Positions 46,321 to 58,962 are shown, counted from the stretch's first letter. The stretch: DNA of 64,000 nucleotides from Leucaena leucocephala (GCA_037074615.1 CM073537.1:13349989-13413988), one strand, 5' to 3'. Numbers and translations are program-made. Notes: generated from the letters alone by a model not told the origin.

Positions 46321-46967
46321 TTAATGATTATATATTCTCTTGGAATCCAAAAGGTGTGGTGTGATTAAATCCCACCTTCACCAACTTTGCTCAGAATATT
46401 CCAGCTGGTGGGGCTGCCGCCCATACTGGAGCATCGGCCACCAACTGGGGTGGCTGGGGGTTGCCAACGTTAGAGCTTTGGTCGCCGGTGGGTGGGGGCT
46501 GACTAACTGAGGGGTTTAGAAATGTTAGAAGTATTTAATTGGAATTTTTTAAAGAAGAAAAAGAAACACCCATTCTAAATGGTTTACTCTTGCTCATCTA
46601 GTTGCTCTACACTTATGCATCTATCTGTACTCTTTTATGAGAACTACTTTATATTTTCATTCTTCACTCTGTGAGACAAGATTCTCAAGATGAGAAATTT
46701 CTTCAGTGCATGAGTGATTATAAGTAATGACTTTTGAAGAATCTACGATTATAAGTGGCTCTACAAAATGCCTATATATTGTAATATTTCATTTATAACG
46801 AAAAATATCTCATTTAAGATTAACGTCTAAGCCAAACCGGTATAAATTCTCTTGTACACTGCTTTCCTCTTTATATTTCCCTTGTCTTGAGATTGCATAA
46901 CTACTGTTAGGCTTATTGCAATTTGGGTGGTGGGATTTGTACGTAAAATTGGTTTATCAAAAGTGCA
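46321..46967. other. Intergenic; one GC-rich patch
   Basis: A GC-rich block at 46390-46500 has GGTGG/CCACC motifs that can pair locally. No gene is supported. Confidence 0.45.
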
Positions 46968-47275
46968 CATTTGATTCTTAAACTTTACATAAAATTTTAT
47001 TTGAGTCTCCTAATTTTATAAAATATCTTTTTAGTTCTCTAATCTTAACAGTGTTAGTTTTATTAATATAACATATGGACATTAAAATTTAAATATTGAC
47101 AAAACATTTACAAATGCTAACGTAATAAGTTTATTTGTTTTTAAAAAAAATAATGATTGGGACAAAAAACTATTAATTGAAAATTAACAGTGTCAATGTT
47201 AGAGAACTTAAAAAGTGAGAGACCAAATTAAAACCTTGTAGAAAATTAGAGGACTAAAGGCACATTTGGTTTTCA
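46968..47275. repeat. Foldback MITE-like repeat, copy 2
   Basis: The left end 'GTGCACATTTGATTCTTAAACTTTAC' (in part) is inverted at the right as 'GTAGAAAATTAGAGGACTAAAGGCACATTT' (in part). The inside AATAATGATTGGGACAAAA matches copies 1 and 3. A second, partial copy follows at about 47330-47525. No coding. Confidence 0.7.
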
Positions 47276-47934
47276 TTCTTGGACATATGTTGGAGGTTAA
47301 GTTGAGGTTATAAAAATTATTAATAAGAAATTCCGGTTTAAAATTTAAAATGTTGACAAAATATTTATAAATACCTACCTATTAAGTTTAATTTTTTAAA
47401 CAAAAAATAACCTTGTAGAAACTGACGCTATTAGAGTTGAAAACTGAAAAAATATTTTATAAAATATAAAAATTAAAACAAATTGAAACCACGTAGAAAG
47501 TCAAAGAACTAATGCCCTTTTACCGGTTGTTTTTATCCATGGACAACAGTACTGGAAGTTAAGTCGAGGTTAGAAAAAATCAATTATCAAGTGTGTATGG
47601 TTACAACTAGGGCCACCCTACAGAGATAGTGTTGGGGGATTGAATAAGAGAGATTATATGATATAATACCCACATATATGATGAGCCACATTTGAGCTGC
47701 TTGGGTATTTGCAGAACATGAGGATTAGAGGAGTGCACGTAATGCTTTTTTTGTGGATGATCAATCATATTGTAGGGGCCAGGTTGCCCCTTTTGTATTC
47801 ATAAAATAATTGAAGAATATGTTTGTGCATGTCTCTGTGATTGTTTCTAATGAATTATTATGTGTGCGTACACGTATGTGTAACTCTTATATTTTACTCT
47901 AAATCATTGAGTAATCAGATTGTAGGGACCAGGT
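47276..47934. other. Intergenic with a partial MITE copy (47330-47525)
   Basis: The stretch repeats pieces of the foldback family and is otherwise unremarkable. No gene is seen. Confidence 0.5.
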
Positions 47935-48099
47935 TAGTTTTATTTAAACTTATATATATACACACACACATGATCTAATTAGAGAGTTAATTTCGGTCCT
48001 AAATATAAGACTCATTTCCTATATTTATCAATTTTTTTCTAAAATTACCCATATTGATACTCTCTCAATAATAATCAAATAAGAAAAGGAGGAGAAGTT
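47935..48099. repeat. Left half of a CCTTAATAT MITE-like repeat
   Basis: It matches 16290-16415 ('CTATATTTATYAA', 'TTGATAMTCTCTCAAYAATAATCAAATAAG'-like segments). The right half of the same copy is at 56970-57075, beyond the split LTR and the CACTA element. Confidence 0.6.
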
Positions 48100-48318
48100 T
48101 GTTAGAAGGTTGAATTAGTAACGAGTTAAAAGTGATTAGTGATAATCACTTGTTATTATATGATCCTAATTCTATATAAAGAGTCATGGTCTATAGGTTA
48201 AGAGTGTGGGATAGTGAGATACTCACCAAAAGTAAGGAAGAGAGTAACTTGAGTCTCTTTCCATAAAATCTTACAAGTTATAGGATTAGTTCATCTCCCT
48301 CAAATGAGAATAGATTAT
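48100..48318 (+). mobile_element. Short solo LTR, left part (right part 56859-56969)
   Basis: It starts TGTTAGAAGG with AAGTT before it. After the CACTA element it resumes and ends GTTAACA at 56969, followed by GAGTT, a 5-bp flank with one change. The joined length is about 330 bp. A TATA-like TCTATATAAAG is at 48170-48181. The size and ends suit a Copia or TRIM LTR. Confidence 0.65.
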
Positions 48319-48880
48319 CACTACAAAAACAAACTGAGTTACAGCGATTTATTTGTAGCGGTTAGGGGTAAACTACTACAAATTGTCATTTTGTAGTGGT
48401 TTGACAATTAACCACTGTAAATTTGTAGCTATTTAACCGTGAATAGTGTCTACAAAAATATTTTGCTGTGGTTACGACCGCTACAAATATGACATCAATC
48501 TGGCACCATAAGGCGGGAACAAAATTGTAGCGGTTAAAACAGCTACTAAAATTTGTACCACTATGCGCGAATAGTTTTCAACGGTCAAAATCGCTGCAAA
48601 ATTCCAAGCGAATAAGTGACCATTGGTTTCACAACCGCTGTAAACTTCCCCACGGATAAGAGACGGTTCGTATGCCCGATTTTACAGCGGTTAAAACTGC
48701 AGCAAACTTACCTGAGGAAAATGACCATTCTCATTCCTCTCTGGGGACATGTTTATAGCGGTTTGAACCGCTACAAACTCCCACTCAAACCGATGCATAG
48801 ACACGTGTTAGATACTATTGGCAATTTGCAGCGATTTTGTCATAATTAACAGCTACAAATGAACAAACCGCTACAAAAAA
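48319..48880. repeat. Left subterminal repeat block of the CACTA element
   Basis: At least ten copies of TGTAGCGGTTA, or its complement ACCGCTACAAA, occur in both orientations, often as pairs with a short loop (for example near 48353-48380 and 48755-48775). In En/Spm these are the transposase-binding sites. Confidence 0.85.
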
Positions 48881-49488
48881 AATGCGCTTTTAGCAACCTA
48901 TAAATACCCCCAACACCTTCATTTCAAAGTTTTGCGGTTTACTTGATGCGAATACCGAGATTTTAGTCCACTTTTGATATACGAATAGAAATTTTACTTA
49001 CGTAGTTTATTTATTTAAAAAGTTGAGTTATTTATTTAATTTAGTTATATTTTGATTATAAATCCTTATTTTACGTTATTTAACTGTTTATTTATCGTAG
49101 TTTATATGATTAGGTGGATTAGGAATACCTTTTTGACTAGGAATATTTTTATTATGTTGGACTTTATTTTTATTTGTTAATAAGGAATATAAATTGGACT
49201 AGAGTGCCTCTTTGACTAAGAATACCTATTGGACTTTTTTTTTAATATGTTGGACTTGAGTGTTGTTTGACTAGGAATATTTTTATTTGTTAATTAGGAT
49301 TGTGATTAGGAATTTAATATTTTGATTATTGAATTATGAATTTTTTCAATAAATTAGACTTTATTTATATATTGATTATTTACTTATAAAAATAGAGATA
49401 GTGTCATGAAATTATTTATAATCAATAAATGTGCAGTTGTGTATTTGTCATTTTAAATAGGACGAGTTATCGTAGTGGTAAGGTGTCG

Positions 49489-51420
49489 ATGGAGCCGTAT
49501 AGACCTACCCCTAGTGCTAATGATAAGGATTCTAAACTGGACATCAGTGTGGATGATTATGAGCACTATAAGCTCAACGAGACAATGATGTTATATCTGT
49601 TTGGTGGAGAAGCTACTCAGACTGGAAAATCTTCCCGTTAACATAATGTAGGCGAAGGAGCAGGCGAAGGAGGAGAGGATAGTAGGGTTGATCAGGAGGG
49701 CAATGAGGGTGTGGCTGGTGAGCAAGCAGATCAGTAGCCTCGTCGTGGAAGCTGACAAACGGGGCAGTTAGTAGAAGTCGTAGGTAAAAATTTATTTAAT
49801 TTGTACTTTACGATTTATAATTTGAATTTTATATGAGTTTGAATAATATAATTATTTTTAATTATACTTTGTAGACGAGCAGGGGTTCAGGTCAACTAGC
49901 AAGATGACAGTTATAGACGTCTCCATGATGACAAGGGGCTTTTGATTATGCCGGTCAACAGTATGGACCATCCAATCCAATAAGGAGGCTAGTTGTACAA
50001 TAAGTACCTGGGGTTGCTGGTGAAGGAGTGGACCCGTTTTTCCATCAACAAGAAGAACTAGTTGGTGATAAATGTGCCGATCAAGGACAGAGTGTGGAAA
50101 CTAATAAAGGTAATTAATTTTAATCTTACATCAATTATTTAAATATGAATATTTTGTTGAAAATTACCATTAATTTATTTAATTGCAGACTAAGTTTGTA
50201 GTGGAACACTATGAAGAAGCTAGCAGAGGATTGGAGGAATACGAGGTTGGCCCTGTTTCATCGGGCAAGTGGTGATAAGACGTGGAGTGAGGAGGACATA
50301 GCAAATGATGTGTCTGATGGTGTCCCTACGTAGGATTGGAGGGAGTTTGTAAGATTGCAGTTTACACATGAGGCGAGGGTATGAATTTAGTTAATTAAGT
50401 TCATAATATTTAATTCTTCACCCACTTGACTGACAATATATGTAACTTCATTTCAAGAAGCGTCCTAGAGAGGTGCCGCCAGTGTCAATCACCAGACAAT
50501 ACGGCACAGGGGCTGCTCGAGACCCTTCTTGGTTGCTTACGATGAGATCGTAAGTAAAGAAATTAAATTATTAGATGTCATTAACTATTTATAAACTAAT
50601 TTAATATTTATATATTTAATTGTAATTAACTTTCAGGAGATGAGGGTTATTAAGGAGCAAGGATACACGCCTACCATAGGCGAGATATGGCCTGAGTTGT
50701 GTAGGCCTCGTGACAGGACTCTTATATCGAAAGGGGTTGAAGAAGTTGCGGTAAGTATTTAATTACTAAAATTTAGTTTTTATAAATAATTAATATTTTT
50801 TAATTTGTTCAAATTTTCCAATTGTTTTGGAAGGCGTAGATGACTCAAATTAATGCAGACATATGGGAGTCATAGGGGTCTACCTTGGATCCCACCGTAT
50901 CACTCCTAGAGGCATGTGGCTGACCTCAGTACCTAGGAATGATCATGGGACTTGGTCTCAGTCCCGTACCAATAAGACTGAGACTGTCTTCGAGTGCTCG
51001 TGGCCCATCTGAGGACCTATTGTCCTTTTAGCCACAAACTACATAGGCCCAAACGAGCACAGGAGTCCGATGCCAAATTGAAGTATCTATGGATGAGCCT
51101 CAGGACGAGGTCAGATGGGAGATGCAAGAGTAGGTGGAGACCATAGTGTAGTCCCAGGTACAGACCATGCATAGCCAAGTGCAGTCGTAAGTGGACGTCT
51201 TCATGAGCTAGGTGGGCCTTCATGAGGACTGTATTGACACAAATTCTGGGCTTCATAACTCCTCCGTATCATAACTCCTTCGTCGATACCTACTATTACC
51301 ATCTCGACTTTTGTCATACCAGGCCCATTGCTCCTGCTCCCGCTCCCGCCACCGCCAACGACTACACAGTACCTAGCACCGCCATATCTCAATGAGGATG
51401 TGCAAGATAATGCACAACGT
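49489..51420 (+). pseudogene. CACTA TnpA-like (Transposase_24) gene, multi-exon
   Basis: The ATG at 49489 begins MEPYRPTPSAND. Plausible exons, judged by GT/AG sites, end near 49782, 50108, 50378, 50550 and 50750 and start near 49877, 50191, 50460, 50638 and 50846. Recognisable text is 'DWRNTRLALFHRASGDKTWSE', 'WREFVRLQFTHEA' and 'GYTPTIGEIWPELCRPRD' in part, which matches the plant Ptta/En/Spm transposase family as I recall it. In En/Spm, TnpA binds the subterminal repeats and regulates transposition. In-frame stops (49639, 50330) and lost frames make it non-functional. A Gln/Met-rich tail follows after 50846. Confidence 0.7.
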
Positions 51421-51599
51421 CCCTAAGCGGATTTTTGTACTCTTTTAAAAAAAAACATTTTTATTACTTATATTTTATTTTACAGAGTTTGGAGATTATG
51501 AATTTAAATTTATAAATTTTATTTTGTTTAATGATTTCACAAATTTTAGTTTACTTCATAAAATTTAGTGTATTTTAGTTTAATTAGAGAAATTTTATT

Positions 51600-51960
51600 T
51601 AATCCTATTTAAAAAAATCATTTTGTTAACTTTGTAGCAGTTTAAAACCGATACAAAGTGTATTGTTTGAATTCAAAATTCCCTCTAACCTTATACGCAA
51701 CCATGAAATTTTGTAACGGTTAATAAATGCTACAAACACAAAAATTTCAAATTCCAAACTTGCTCAATGTAGATGTGTAACATGATATTTTGTAGCGGTT
51801 TATAACTGCTGCAAACATACAAATTTTAAATTAAATATTCCTTCCATCTCTGTCACCTTTTGTAGCGGTTATCAACTGTTGTAAATTTTTGCAAAAGTGA
51901 TTTGACCGTTGTGTGCCTTTGTAGCGGTTTGAGAAACGACTAAATTTTTTTTACCGTTAT
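51600..51960. repeat. Internal block of CACTA terminal-type repeats
   Basis: Six or more TGTAGCGGTT/ACCGATACAAA-like motifs lie between the TnpA-like and TnpD-like genes, for example near 51638, 51711, 51793, 51860 and 51920. There is no TTTTTGTAGTG terminus next to them. Confidence 0.75.
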
Positions 51961-52060
51961 AACTTGTATTTATCAAGGATGAATCTTCAATTCAACTTCA
52001 TGATAACTTCCAATAGAGCTTTTACTCTCACATATTCTCCAAATCACTGTTACAACAATA

Positions 52061-55000
52061 ATGGATAAGATTTGGATCAATGTGCCACATATGACCTCAC
52101 GATTTCTAACTAGACTCAACTCTTTCTTAGACTTTGCATTCAATAATATATTGGTCAACTGTAAGATTCAATATCTATGCCCTATATGTAATTTTAACAA
52201 GTGGTATCCAAGAAATATTGTTAGGGATCATTTGATTATTAAGACCTTCCCACGAAATTATATCATTTGGACTTTACATGGAGAACAACATGATATGCTT
52301 GCTGAGTTAACTCCGGTTATATCACGAATAGGAGTTTGAGTGGACTAACCTGATATCGTGAATGATGCGGTGCGTGATGTGTTCGACATTCATGAAGCTG
52401 ATATTCGTGATGAAGTATAAGGCCCTGATCCGAAGTTCGAGAGGAATTATACTGCTCGAGAATTTTTTTGAACTGATGAATGAAGAGAACAAGCCTCTAT
52501 ATCATAGGTGTACAAAATATTCTAAATTGTCCATTTTGGTAAAAATGTATCATATTAAATGCTTATGCGATATCATAGACAAGGTCATGTCCATGTTATT
52601 GGAATTGGTCAGAGATGCTTTCCCCAGGCTGAATCCCTGCCATCTTTTTATGAAGCCAAAAAGATTATTAACAATCTTAGATTGAACTATAACAAGATTG
52701 ATACATGCCCAAATGACTGTATGTTGTACTTGGGAGAGGACGCGAATAGGGAGATATGTAAGCGTTGTAACACATCTTGGTACAAGATAGTGCGGAAGGG
52801 GAGCAGCAGAAGAAGAAACCTGCAAAAATTCTTAGGTATTATTTGTTACTTTAATTTGTAACTTAATTTTTTCTGGTTAATAATAACATTTTGAATTGTT
52901 AGGTACTTCCCATTAAAATTGCGGTTGTAACAAATGTATATGTCATCAAAGATGGTAGAGCATATAAGGTGGCATGTTTTTTAGCAGAATACAGATGAGA
53001 AGTTAAGACATCTGCAGTATTCGGAGGCCTGGAAGGCATTTGACTCACAGGTCCCATATTTTGCCATGATCCAAGAAATGTCCGTCTTACTTTGGCGACT
53101 GATGGTTTTAACCTATTTGATAATATGAGCACCACCTATAGTATCTAGCCAGTTGTGCTGATTCCATACAATCTCCCACCTTGGATGTGCATGAAGCAGA
53201 GCTCATTTTTACTTTCCATGATCATCCCTGGAAAGAAAGTACCGAGAATGATATAGACATGTACCTACAGTCGTTGATACAAGATTTGATGGAGCTATGG
53301 ACGGATGAAGTCGAGATGTATGACTCATATGAGAAGCATCTATTCAATCTCCGTGCAACTTTGATATGGATGATAAGTTATTTTTTAGGTTTGTAAAGTT
53401 TATCTAGTTGGAACATGCATACTGGGTTGGCTTATCCTAAGTGTAACTTCGAGGCCATATCATGTCATTTTCTGTACAGTCGATGGTTCCTTGATTCAAA
53501 ACATAGATTTAGATTGCAACGGATCCGCTTTAATGGGAAACAATAAAAGAGAGATACTTCGGCCACTTTGTCTAGTATTGACATATTTCGGCAGTTAGAA
53601 AATGTTGATGTCAAGTTTGGCAAGAATATTGAGGATCCCGAGTGACGAGGACAATGATCTCATGGGACATCTAACGGTCAGCTTCTGCAGTGGCACAAGA
53701 GAAGTATCTTCTTCACTCTTCCTTATTGGAAGCATAATTTGCTATGCCAAAGTTTGGATGTCATGCATATGGAGAAAAATGTGTGCGATAATGTGCTATA
53801 TACGTTGCTCAACAAAACTGGAAAGTCTAAAGATCATCTCGTAGCTCGAAAAGATTTACGAGCCTGGAGAATTCGTGAACAGGCTTGGCCAAATGACAAA
53901 GACAAGTTTCAGCTAGCCAAGTTCACCTTGACTAAGCAAAACAAGGTTATCTTCCTTTCGACGCTGATGAACGTCAAAGTTCTTAATGGATACTCCAGCA
54001 ATATATCAAGATGTATAGATCTCCAGTCTCAAAAGATTTATGGGTTAAAGAGTCATGATTCACATGCTCTGATGCAACAGCTCTTCCCTCTAGCTTTGAA
54101 ACACACGCTTTCTCCTGACGTATCTGTCGTATTGGTGGAGCTGTATTCTTTTTTTAGGAAGATGTGTCAAAGGTCTTGATACCTTAAGAGCTCAATCAAC
54201 TTCAGGAAAAACTTATTTTTACACTGTGTCACTTTGAGATGATATTTCCTCCATATTTTTTCACTGTCATTGTTCAATTGACGGTCTACCCTGTTCGAGA
54301 AGCAAAGCTTACTGGCCTAGTTCAATATCGCTAGATGTACCCTATTGAGAGGTACAAGAAACTTTATCTCTTCATATTTTATTTGATACTTGTGATTCCA
54401 CAACACGCACAGTTGTTAATCGAATGTGATAGTACATATTCTTGAGAAAATTGAAAACTTATGTTCCCAATAAGTCGTGGCCAGAGGGGTCAATAACAAA
54501 AAGTTATTCAAGTGACGAGGTCCTAATTTTTTATTCAAGGTACTTTGATGATATGGAGACGTCTTTTAACCGCCCACGTCACATTGACGATTCTCCTCCT
54601 CGTCCTACCATTCAAGTGTTTGTTCCCTCCTTTTGGAAAACCTATTGGAGGATCTGAGTTCTTCAAACTCACTCCCATAGAGAAACTACAGGAACACAGA
54701 CATGTTCCGATAAATTACAACCAAGTTGAACCTTTCCTCCTGTAAGTATATATACATAAATTAAACCCACACTATTTTTTATACTTGTAATTCAATTTAT
54801 TCATCTCTAACGCTTATAAAACAAACTACACTTCATTGTATAGGGAGTTCAGAAGTCATGTCAGGCGCCAGCTACGAGTAAATGGCTGAAATTCTGTTGA
54901 GGATGATAAAAGAGTCCACCAAGAGTTTCCTTATTGGTTTACACGATGACTACACAATGGCAACAGAACTTACACAGTCGAATAAAGAAATCTTTCACTC

Positions 55001-55560
55001 GGCTCATTAGACCATGCGAGAAGGTATAACGTGTATAATGTTAATGGATTCGAGTTTTGCACGGTTGCACGTACCCAGGGATTGCTAACACAAAACTCTG
55101 GGGTTTGAACATTTGGTACTAGGAGTTATGGTAGTAGCAATGACGGTGACGTACGAGGCATCACTTATTACGGAAACCTTATTGACATCGTTGAGTTAAA
55201 TTACTAGCTTTTCACCGTAACTCTCTTCAAGTGCTCCTAGGCAAACATGACATCTTCACGAGGACTTACTGTTGATGACTTAGGCATCATATCTATGAAC
55301 TTTTTAGGCTCATTCATATAGGTGAATATGAAGATGATGAGTAGTTCATGCTGGCCTCTGAGGCACAACAAGTTTATTATGTGGAGGACGAGAAACATAA
55401 AGATTGAAATATGGTGGTTCACCTCAAGCCACGAAATCTTTTTGATATGGGTGATGGTGAAATCACCACTTACGATAGCGAACCCTTCCAACTGATGAAT
55501 TTTGAAAACTTCTTCTCTCAAGATGATAACATTTACCCATTATCAGGTATGAGTCCTATT
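52061..55560 (+). pseudogene. CACTA TnpD-like transposase (Transpos_assoc, Tnp2, DUF4218, DUF4216)
   Basis: The ATG at 52061 starts MDKIWINVP and a Transpos_assoc domain with the CPIC and 'VRDHLIIKTF' motifs. The Tnp2 catalytic domain follows in shifting frames: 'KKIINNLRLNYNKIDTCPND' in part (52559-52860), then a 67-bp GT..AG intron at 52836-52902, 'NDIDMYLQSLIQDLMELW' (53181-53396), and 'LCQSLDVMHMEKNVCDNVLY' (53739-54179) with 'DGYSSNISRCI'-type text and 'GLKSHD'. DUF4218-like (54180-54657: 'YPIERY', 'LKTYVPNKSWPEGSI') and DUF4216-like (55060-55510: 'GITYYGNLIDIVELNY') parts follow. TnpD cleaves the element ends. Several stops and frameshifts inactivate it. Confidence 0.88.
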
Positions 55561-55814
55561 CATCCCAATATTTATTTACAATTGTAGTTATTAAATTACT
55601 TAAAAACTCATTTGCTTCAAATTTAAATTTTAATCCATTTTAATCTAATGATAAATTAAACCTAACAATATTTTGTTATCAAAGTTCTCTTTTCAGGTAG
55701 GGTAATGATGACGATAAATGACTTTTATTAAGCTTTGGAATGCTTAATGTAGCATTTCTTCTTGTACAAAAATAATTACAAAAAAAAATCAATGTTCTTA
55801 AAAAATAAAGAAAC

Positions 55815-56858
55815 AACATTTTTTAGCGATTCATATAACCGCTACAAAGTTCAGTAGATGGCAACTGCTACAAATATATTAAAACCGCTATAAATTGAAT
55901 CAAACTGTTGTAAAATCATACATGTGGTCTACAAATACAGCCCCTACTCCTATTCTCATTGTTGCTCCATTATCTTCCCTTCCTGTGCTCTGTTGCTCAT
56001 TGTGAATGTTTTCTCCTCTTTTTTTCTTACCCTAGTTCTTTCTTCATATGGTGGTAAGATCATTTCAATTTATAAGTTTATTTCTCTTTCATATTTGTAT
56101 ACTTATTTTTATTAACATATGTATTTATTATTTTCATATCCTTCCTACACAAATAGCTGGATCTATTCAATCATTTCTATATGATGTTTTCTCCTATTTC
56201 TTCACTTTCTAACTTTCTTTTATACCTTCTTTCATCTACTTCAATAATTTTCTACCTATCTAATATTAATTTGTACAGTTTTTATATCTTAAGTATTTCT
56301 CATCAAATAAAATATATTAAATTAAATTATATTATAGAGCTAAATAAGAAACTTAATTACCATAATAAAACTTTAATCTATATAATTTATTATATTATCT
56401 ATATATCTACATATATACATACATAATATTAAAAATTCATATATTTATATATATAATTAGAAGTACCATTAAACATAATTTTTAATTTCTTTTTACTATG
56501 GCTGCAACATTTGTAGTTTTTAGTAATCGCTACAAACATTCGATGCAGGGAAAAAATGCGATTATATTAAATTATAATATTTTGAAAGTTTGTAGCGGTT
56601 ATGTAACCGCTACAAATTTGGCGCCATCGTAAAAAATTTTGTTTACCATTCAAATATTTTGTTACCTTGCAATTTTTTTGCAAAAAAAATGTGATTTTGT
56701 AGCAATACTACAAAATTTCATACATTTCTTTTAGATTGAAATTTTTAGCGATTATGTTCACCGCTACTATATTACATGAATAGCTATAAATGTTTACAGC
56801 GTTTTAACCGTCATGCGCAATATGTAAACCACTGCAAAATACGTTCTTTTTTGTAGTG
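55815..56858. repeat. Right subterminal repeat block of the CACTA element
   Basis: AACCGCTACAAA and TGTAGCGGTTA motifs recur near 55840, 55865, 55885, 56590, 56606, 56700, 56765 and 56830, with an AT-rich gap (56000-56500). The block ends in the terminus TTTTTTGTAGTG. Confidence 0.8.
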
Positions 56859-57075
56859 TAGTGTGTAAACCTAAATGGGTTTACCATGATTGTATAAGCA
56901 TGTTGCTCTTGAATAATATATATGATTCTTCATCTTTTCTCTCATTATTCTTTTCTAATAAAGTTAACAGAGTTAAGGAAGATAATTATGATATTTTAGA
57001 AAAACTATATCATATTAATTAATTTATTTAATCTAATCAAATTAGTTATGTCCTATATTAAGGACTGGAGGATTA
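56859..57075 (+). mobile_element. Right part of the split LTR and right half of the split MITE
   Basis: Positions 56859-56969 complete the LTR begun at 48100 (end GTTAACA). Positions 56970-57075 complete the MITE-like repeat begun at 47935, ending with CCTATATTAAGGAC, the inverse of the CCTTAATAT end. Confidence 0.65.
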
Positions 57076-57099
57076 ATAAAATTCATTTCTTCAATAATT

Positions 57100-57425
57100 T
57101 CAATGTTTAACTAGGTTCTCAAAACTGAACTATGATTGAACTTATCTATGCAGTGATTCAAGTGCACTGGTTTAATAATGGTTGAAATGGCTGGTCAACC
57201 ATACCCAATCATAATTAAAATAGTACACTGTAATTAAAATATATAAAAGGATTCTTACATAACTCTAAATGACGCCAGTTCAAGTTCAATTAGGGAAGTA
57301 AAGAAAAATCAAATATAACCTAATCAATCTGATCAAAACTCTTAATTAGTCTAGTTTAAGGATTGGTTCACATATTCATTGGTCTGACCAACTAACCCAA
57401 GTTAAGTTTTAATACCATTGTTTTC
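57100..57425. repeat. MITE-like repeat of the GGTATTAAAA family, copy 2
   Basis: It shares 'CCCAATCATAATTAAAATA', 'AATTAAAATATATAAAA' and 'AAACTCTTAATTAGTCTAG' with the copies at 17546-17990 and 57774-58430, and ends TTTTAATACCATTG. Confidence 0.6.
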
Positions 57426-57773
57426 CGCAATACTTTTATGGTATTTTCCTTTTCTGATGTTATCTTAATTTGTTAACTATTTAGAGTTATAAAATTGTGG
57501 TTTCCAGGTAACTACAGTCCAAATTGCATGAGACAAAATAATTGAAAAGAACGAACCTTTTATATTACAGGTACCCTTCAGTTCTATAAATCATAGAGAT
57601 AAATTTAGTTGATTTTAAGAATGGTCTATGATGGACATGACCTATCTATATTGATAACATCTTTCCGCATTTAAAGGGCATATGAATGATAATAAGATAA
57701 ACTCAACTGTTGCTTATCTAGCTAGTGTTTGATGAATTAATTGGTCAACATTATGGGTACTTATCCATTTTAC

Positions 57774-58430
57774 CAAGGTATTGAAAATGAGACCGACATA
57801 GTCATTAAACTGGTTGGGTATAGCAGTTCAAGGGTAGGTAGTTTAACCATGATTAAATTAGGCCAACCCAATCATAATTAAAATAATGTAATGCAATTAA
57901 AATATACAAAAATATTTATAAATAACCTTAAAAAGAGTAATATTTAAATAAAAAAGCATTAATCCACAAGTACATAGAATATTAATGTAAAACTATAGAA
58001 CCTGCATAGTTGGTAGATAGTTAAATCCTTTAAACATGATGTATTGAGTTTGAACTAGGCTGTGTGTATGTAAAAGACTTTGTTGGGAAAGGCAAAACCT
58101 TCTTTGGTGATCTCTATACTTTAGGAGGATTAGTCTCTAGCTATTCGTTGAGGGATACCTCCAGAATTCTATAAAAAGATAGAACATATTCATGTATAAA
58201 TTACACATAATCCAACAAAATAGAGTTACCAAAACACAAATCAAACAAAATGCTATTTTGTTTTTAACTCGAAGGCACATCGATTCAAATTTAGCAAAGG
58301 GAGAAAATAAATTAAAAGCCAATTGAGTCAATTAGTCCAAAACTCTTGACTAAACTAATTAGGTGAATGGTCCACCGGTTCACTAATATAACTAGTTGAT
58401 CCGGAGTGGATTATAATACTATGCATTTCA
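57774..58430. repeat. MITE-like repeat of the GGTATTAAAA family, copy 3, with a SINE inside
   Basis: It starts AAGGTATTGAAAATGAG and is colinear with copy 1 except for an insertion at 58002-58172. The right end has TAATACTATG. Confidence 0.65.
58002..58172 (+). mobile_element. SINE with target duplication, inside a MITE copy
   Basis: The 171-bp insert has an A-box-like TAGTTGGTAGATAG near its start and a B-box-like GAGTTTGAACTAG about 50 bases later, as in tRNA-derived SINEs. Flanks of 13 bases, AAAACTATAGAAC (57989-58001) and AAAAAGATAGAAC (58173-58185), match at 11 positions. It is homologous to 38228-38391. Pol III would transcribe such an element. Confidence 0.75.
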
Positions 58431-58727
58431 TATACATGTAGCCAGTTTGGGTTGATTGAACATGAAGAATTAATAAAATTAAGTTAAATACTGCTGGTAC
58501 AGGAATTTAAGTAGTTTAAGGAATACTTGCGCTAACCTCGACGAGCTTTTGCTGGTTATTTGAGAATATCATACACTAATTATTCTAATCACTGAATCTC
58601 TTGAGTTTATATGTAAATAAGTATTTCATAAAATGCGTTCGCTCAATATAAGTTACAATGGGTGTATAAAAAAAACAAAAGTTTCAATGGACTGTATCCA
58701 TGTGAGGCATATTTTTATTTGTCTAAT
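58431..58727. other. Intergenic, nothing recognised
   Basis: The DNA is AT-rich without a recognised feature. Confidence 0.5.
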
Positions 58728-58962
58728 ACTCCCTGTAGTCCTTAATATGCTAGTTAACTTTTGAGAAATATTAAGAAAGATAAATAAATAAGTTAATTAT
58801 GACTAAATCTAACATTTCAAGATGAATTCATATTATATATTCCTTAATCTACCCAAATTAGTTAATTAGTTTTTATATTAATTATAATTAATTGATTTAT
58901 TTTTCTTCCTTAATCTTTTAAAAAAGTTAACTAGCTCTTATATTAAGGATAAGAAGGTAGTT
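58728..58962. repeat. Stowaway-like MITE
   Basis: The left end TACTCCCTGTAGTCCTTAATA resembles the CTCCCTC ends of Stowaway (Tc1/mariner) MITEs. The right end TTATATTAAGGATAAGAAGG is its imperfect inverse. No coding. Confidence 0.55.

Larger units (their letters stand above)
48319..56858 (+). mobile_element. CACTA (En/Spm) DNA transposon, 8.54 kb, decayed
   Basis: The left end CACTACAAAAAC and right end TTTTTTGTAGTG form the CACTA terminal inverted repeat. Subterminal TGTAGCGGTTA and AACCGCTACAAA motifs are dense in the first 550 bases and the last about 1,050. Flanks are TAT and TAG, so a 3-bp duplication is only partly preserved. Inside, in plus orientation, lie a TnpA-like gene (49489-51420) and a TnpD-like gene (52061-55560). 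Usual plant elements have TnpD first. A third block of the same repeat motifs lies internally at 51635-51935. Confidence 0.9.

Noticed and set aside
55924..56426. Hydrophobic open frames (63 and 81 codons)
   Set aside because: They are translations of T-rich and AT-rich DNA in the right end of the CACTA element, so the membrane-like look is compositional.
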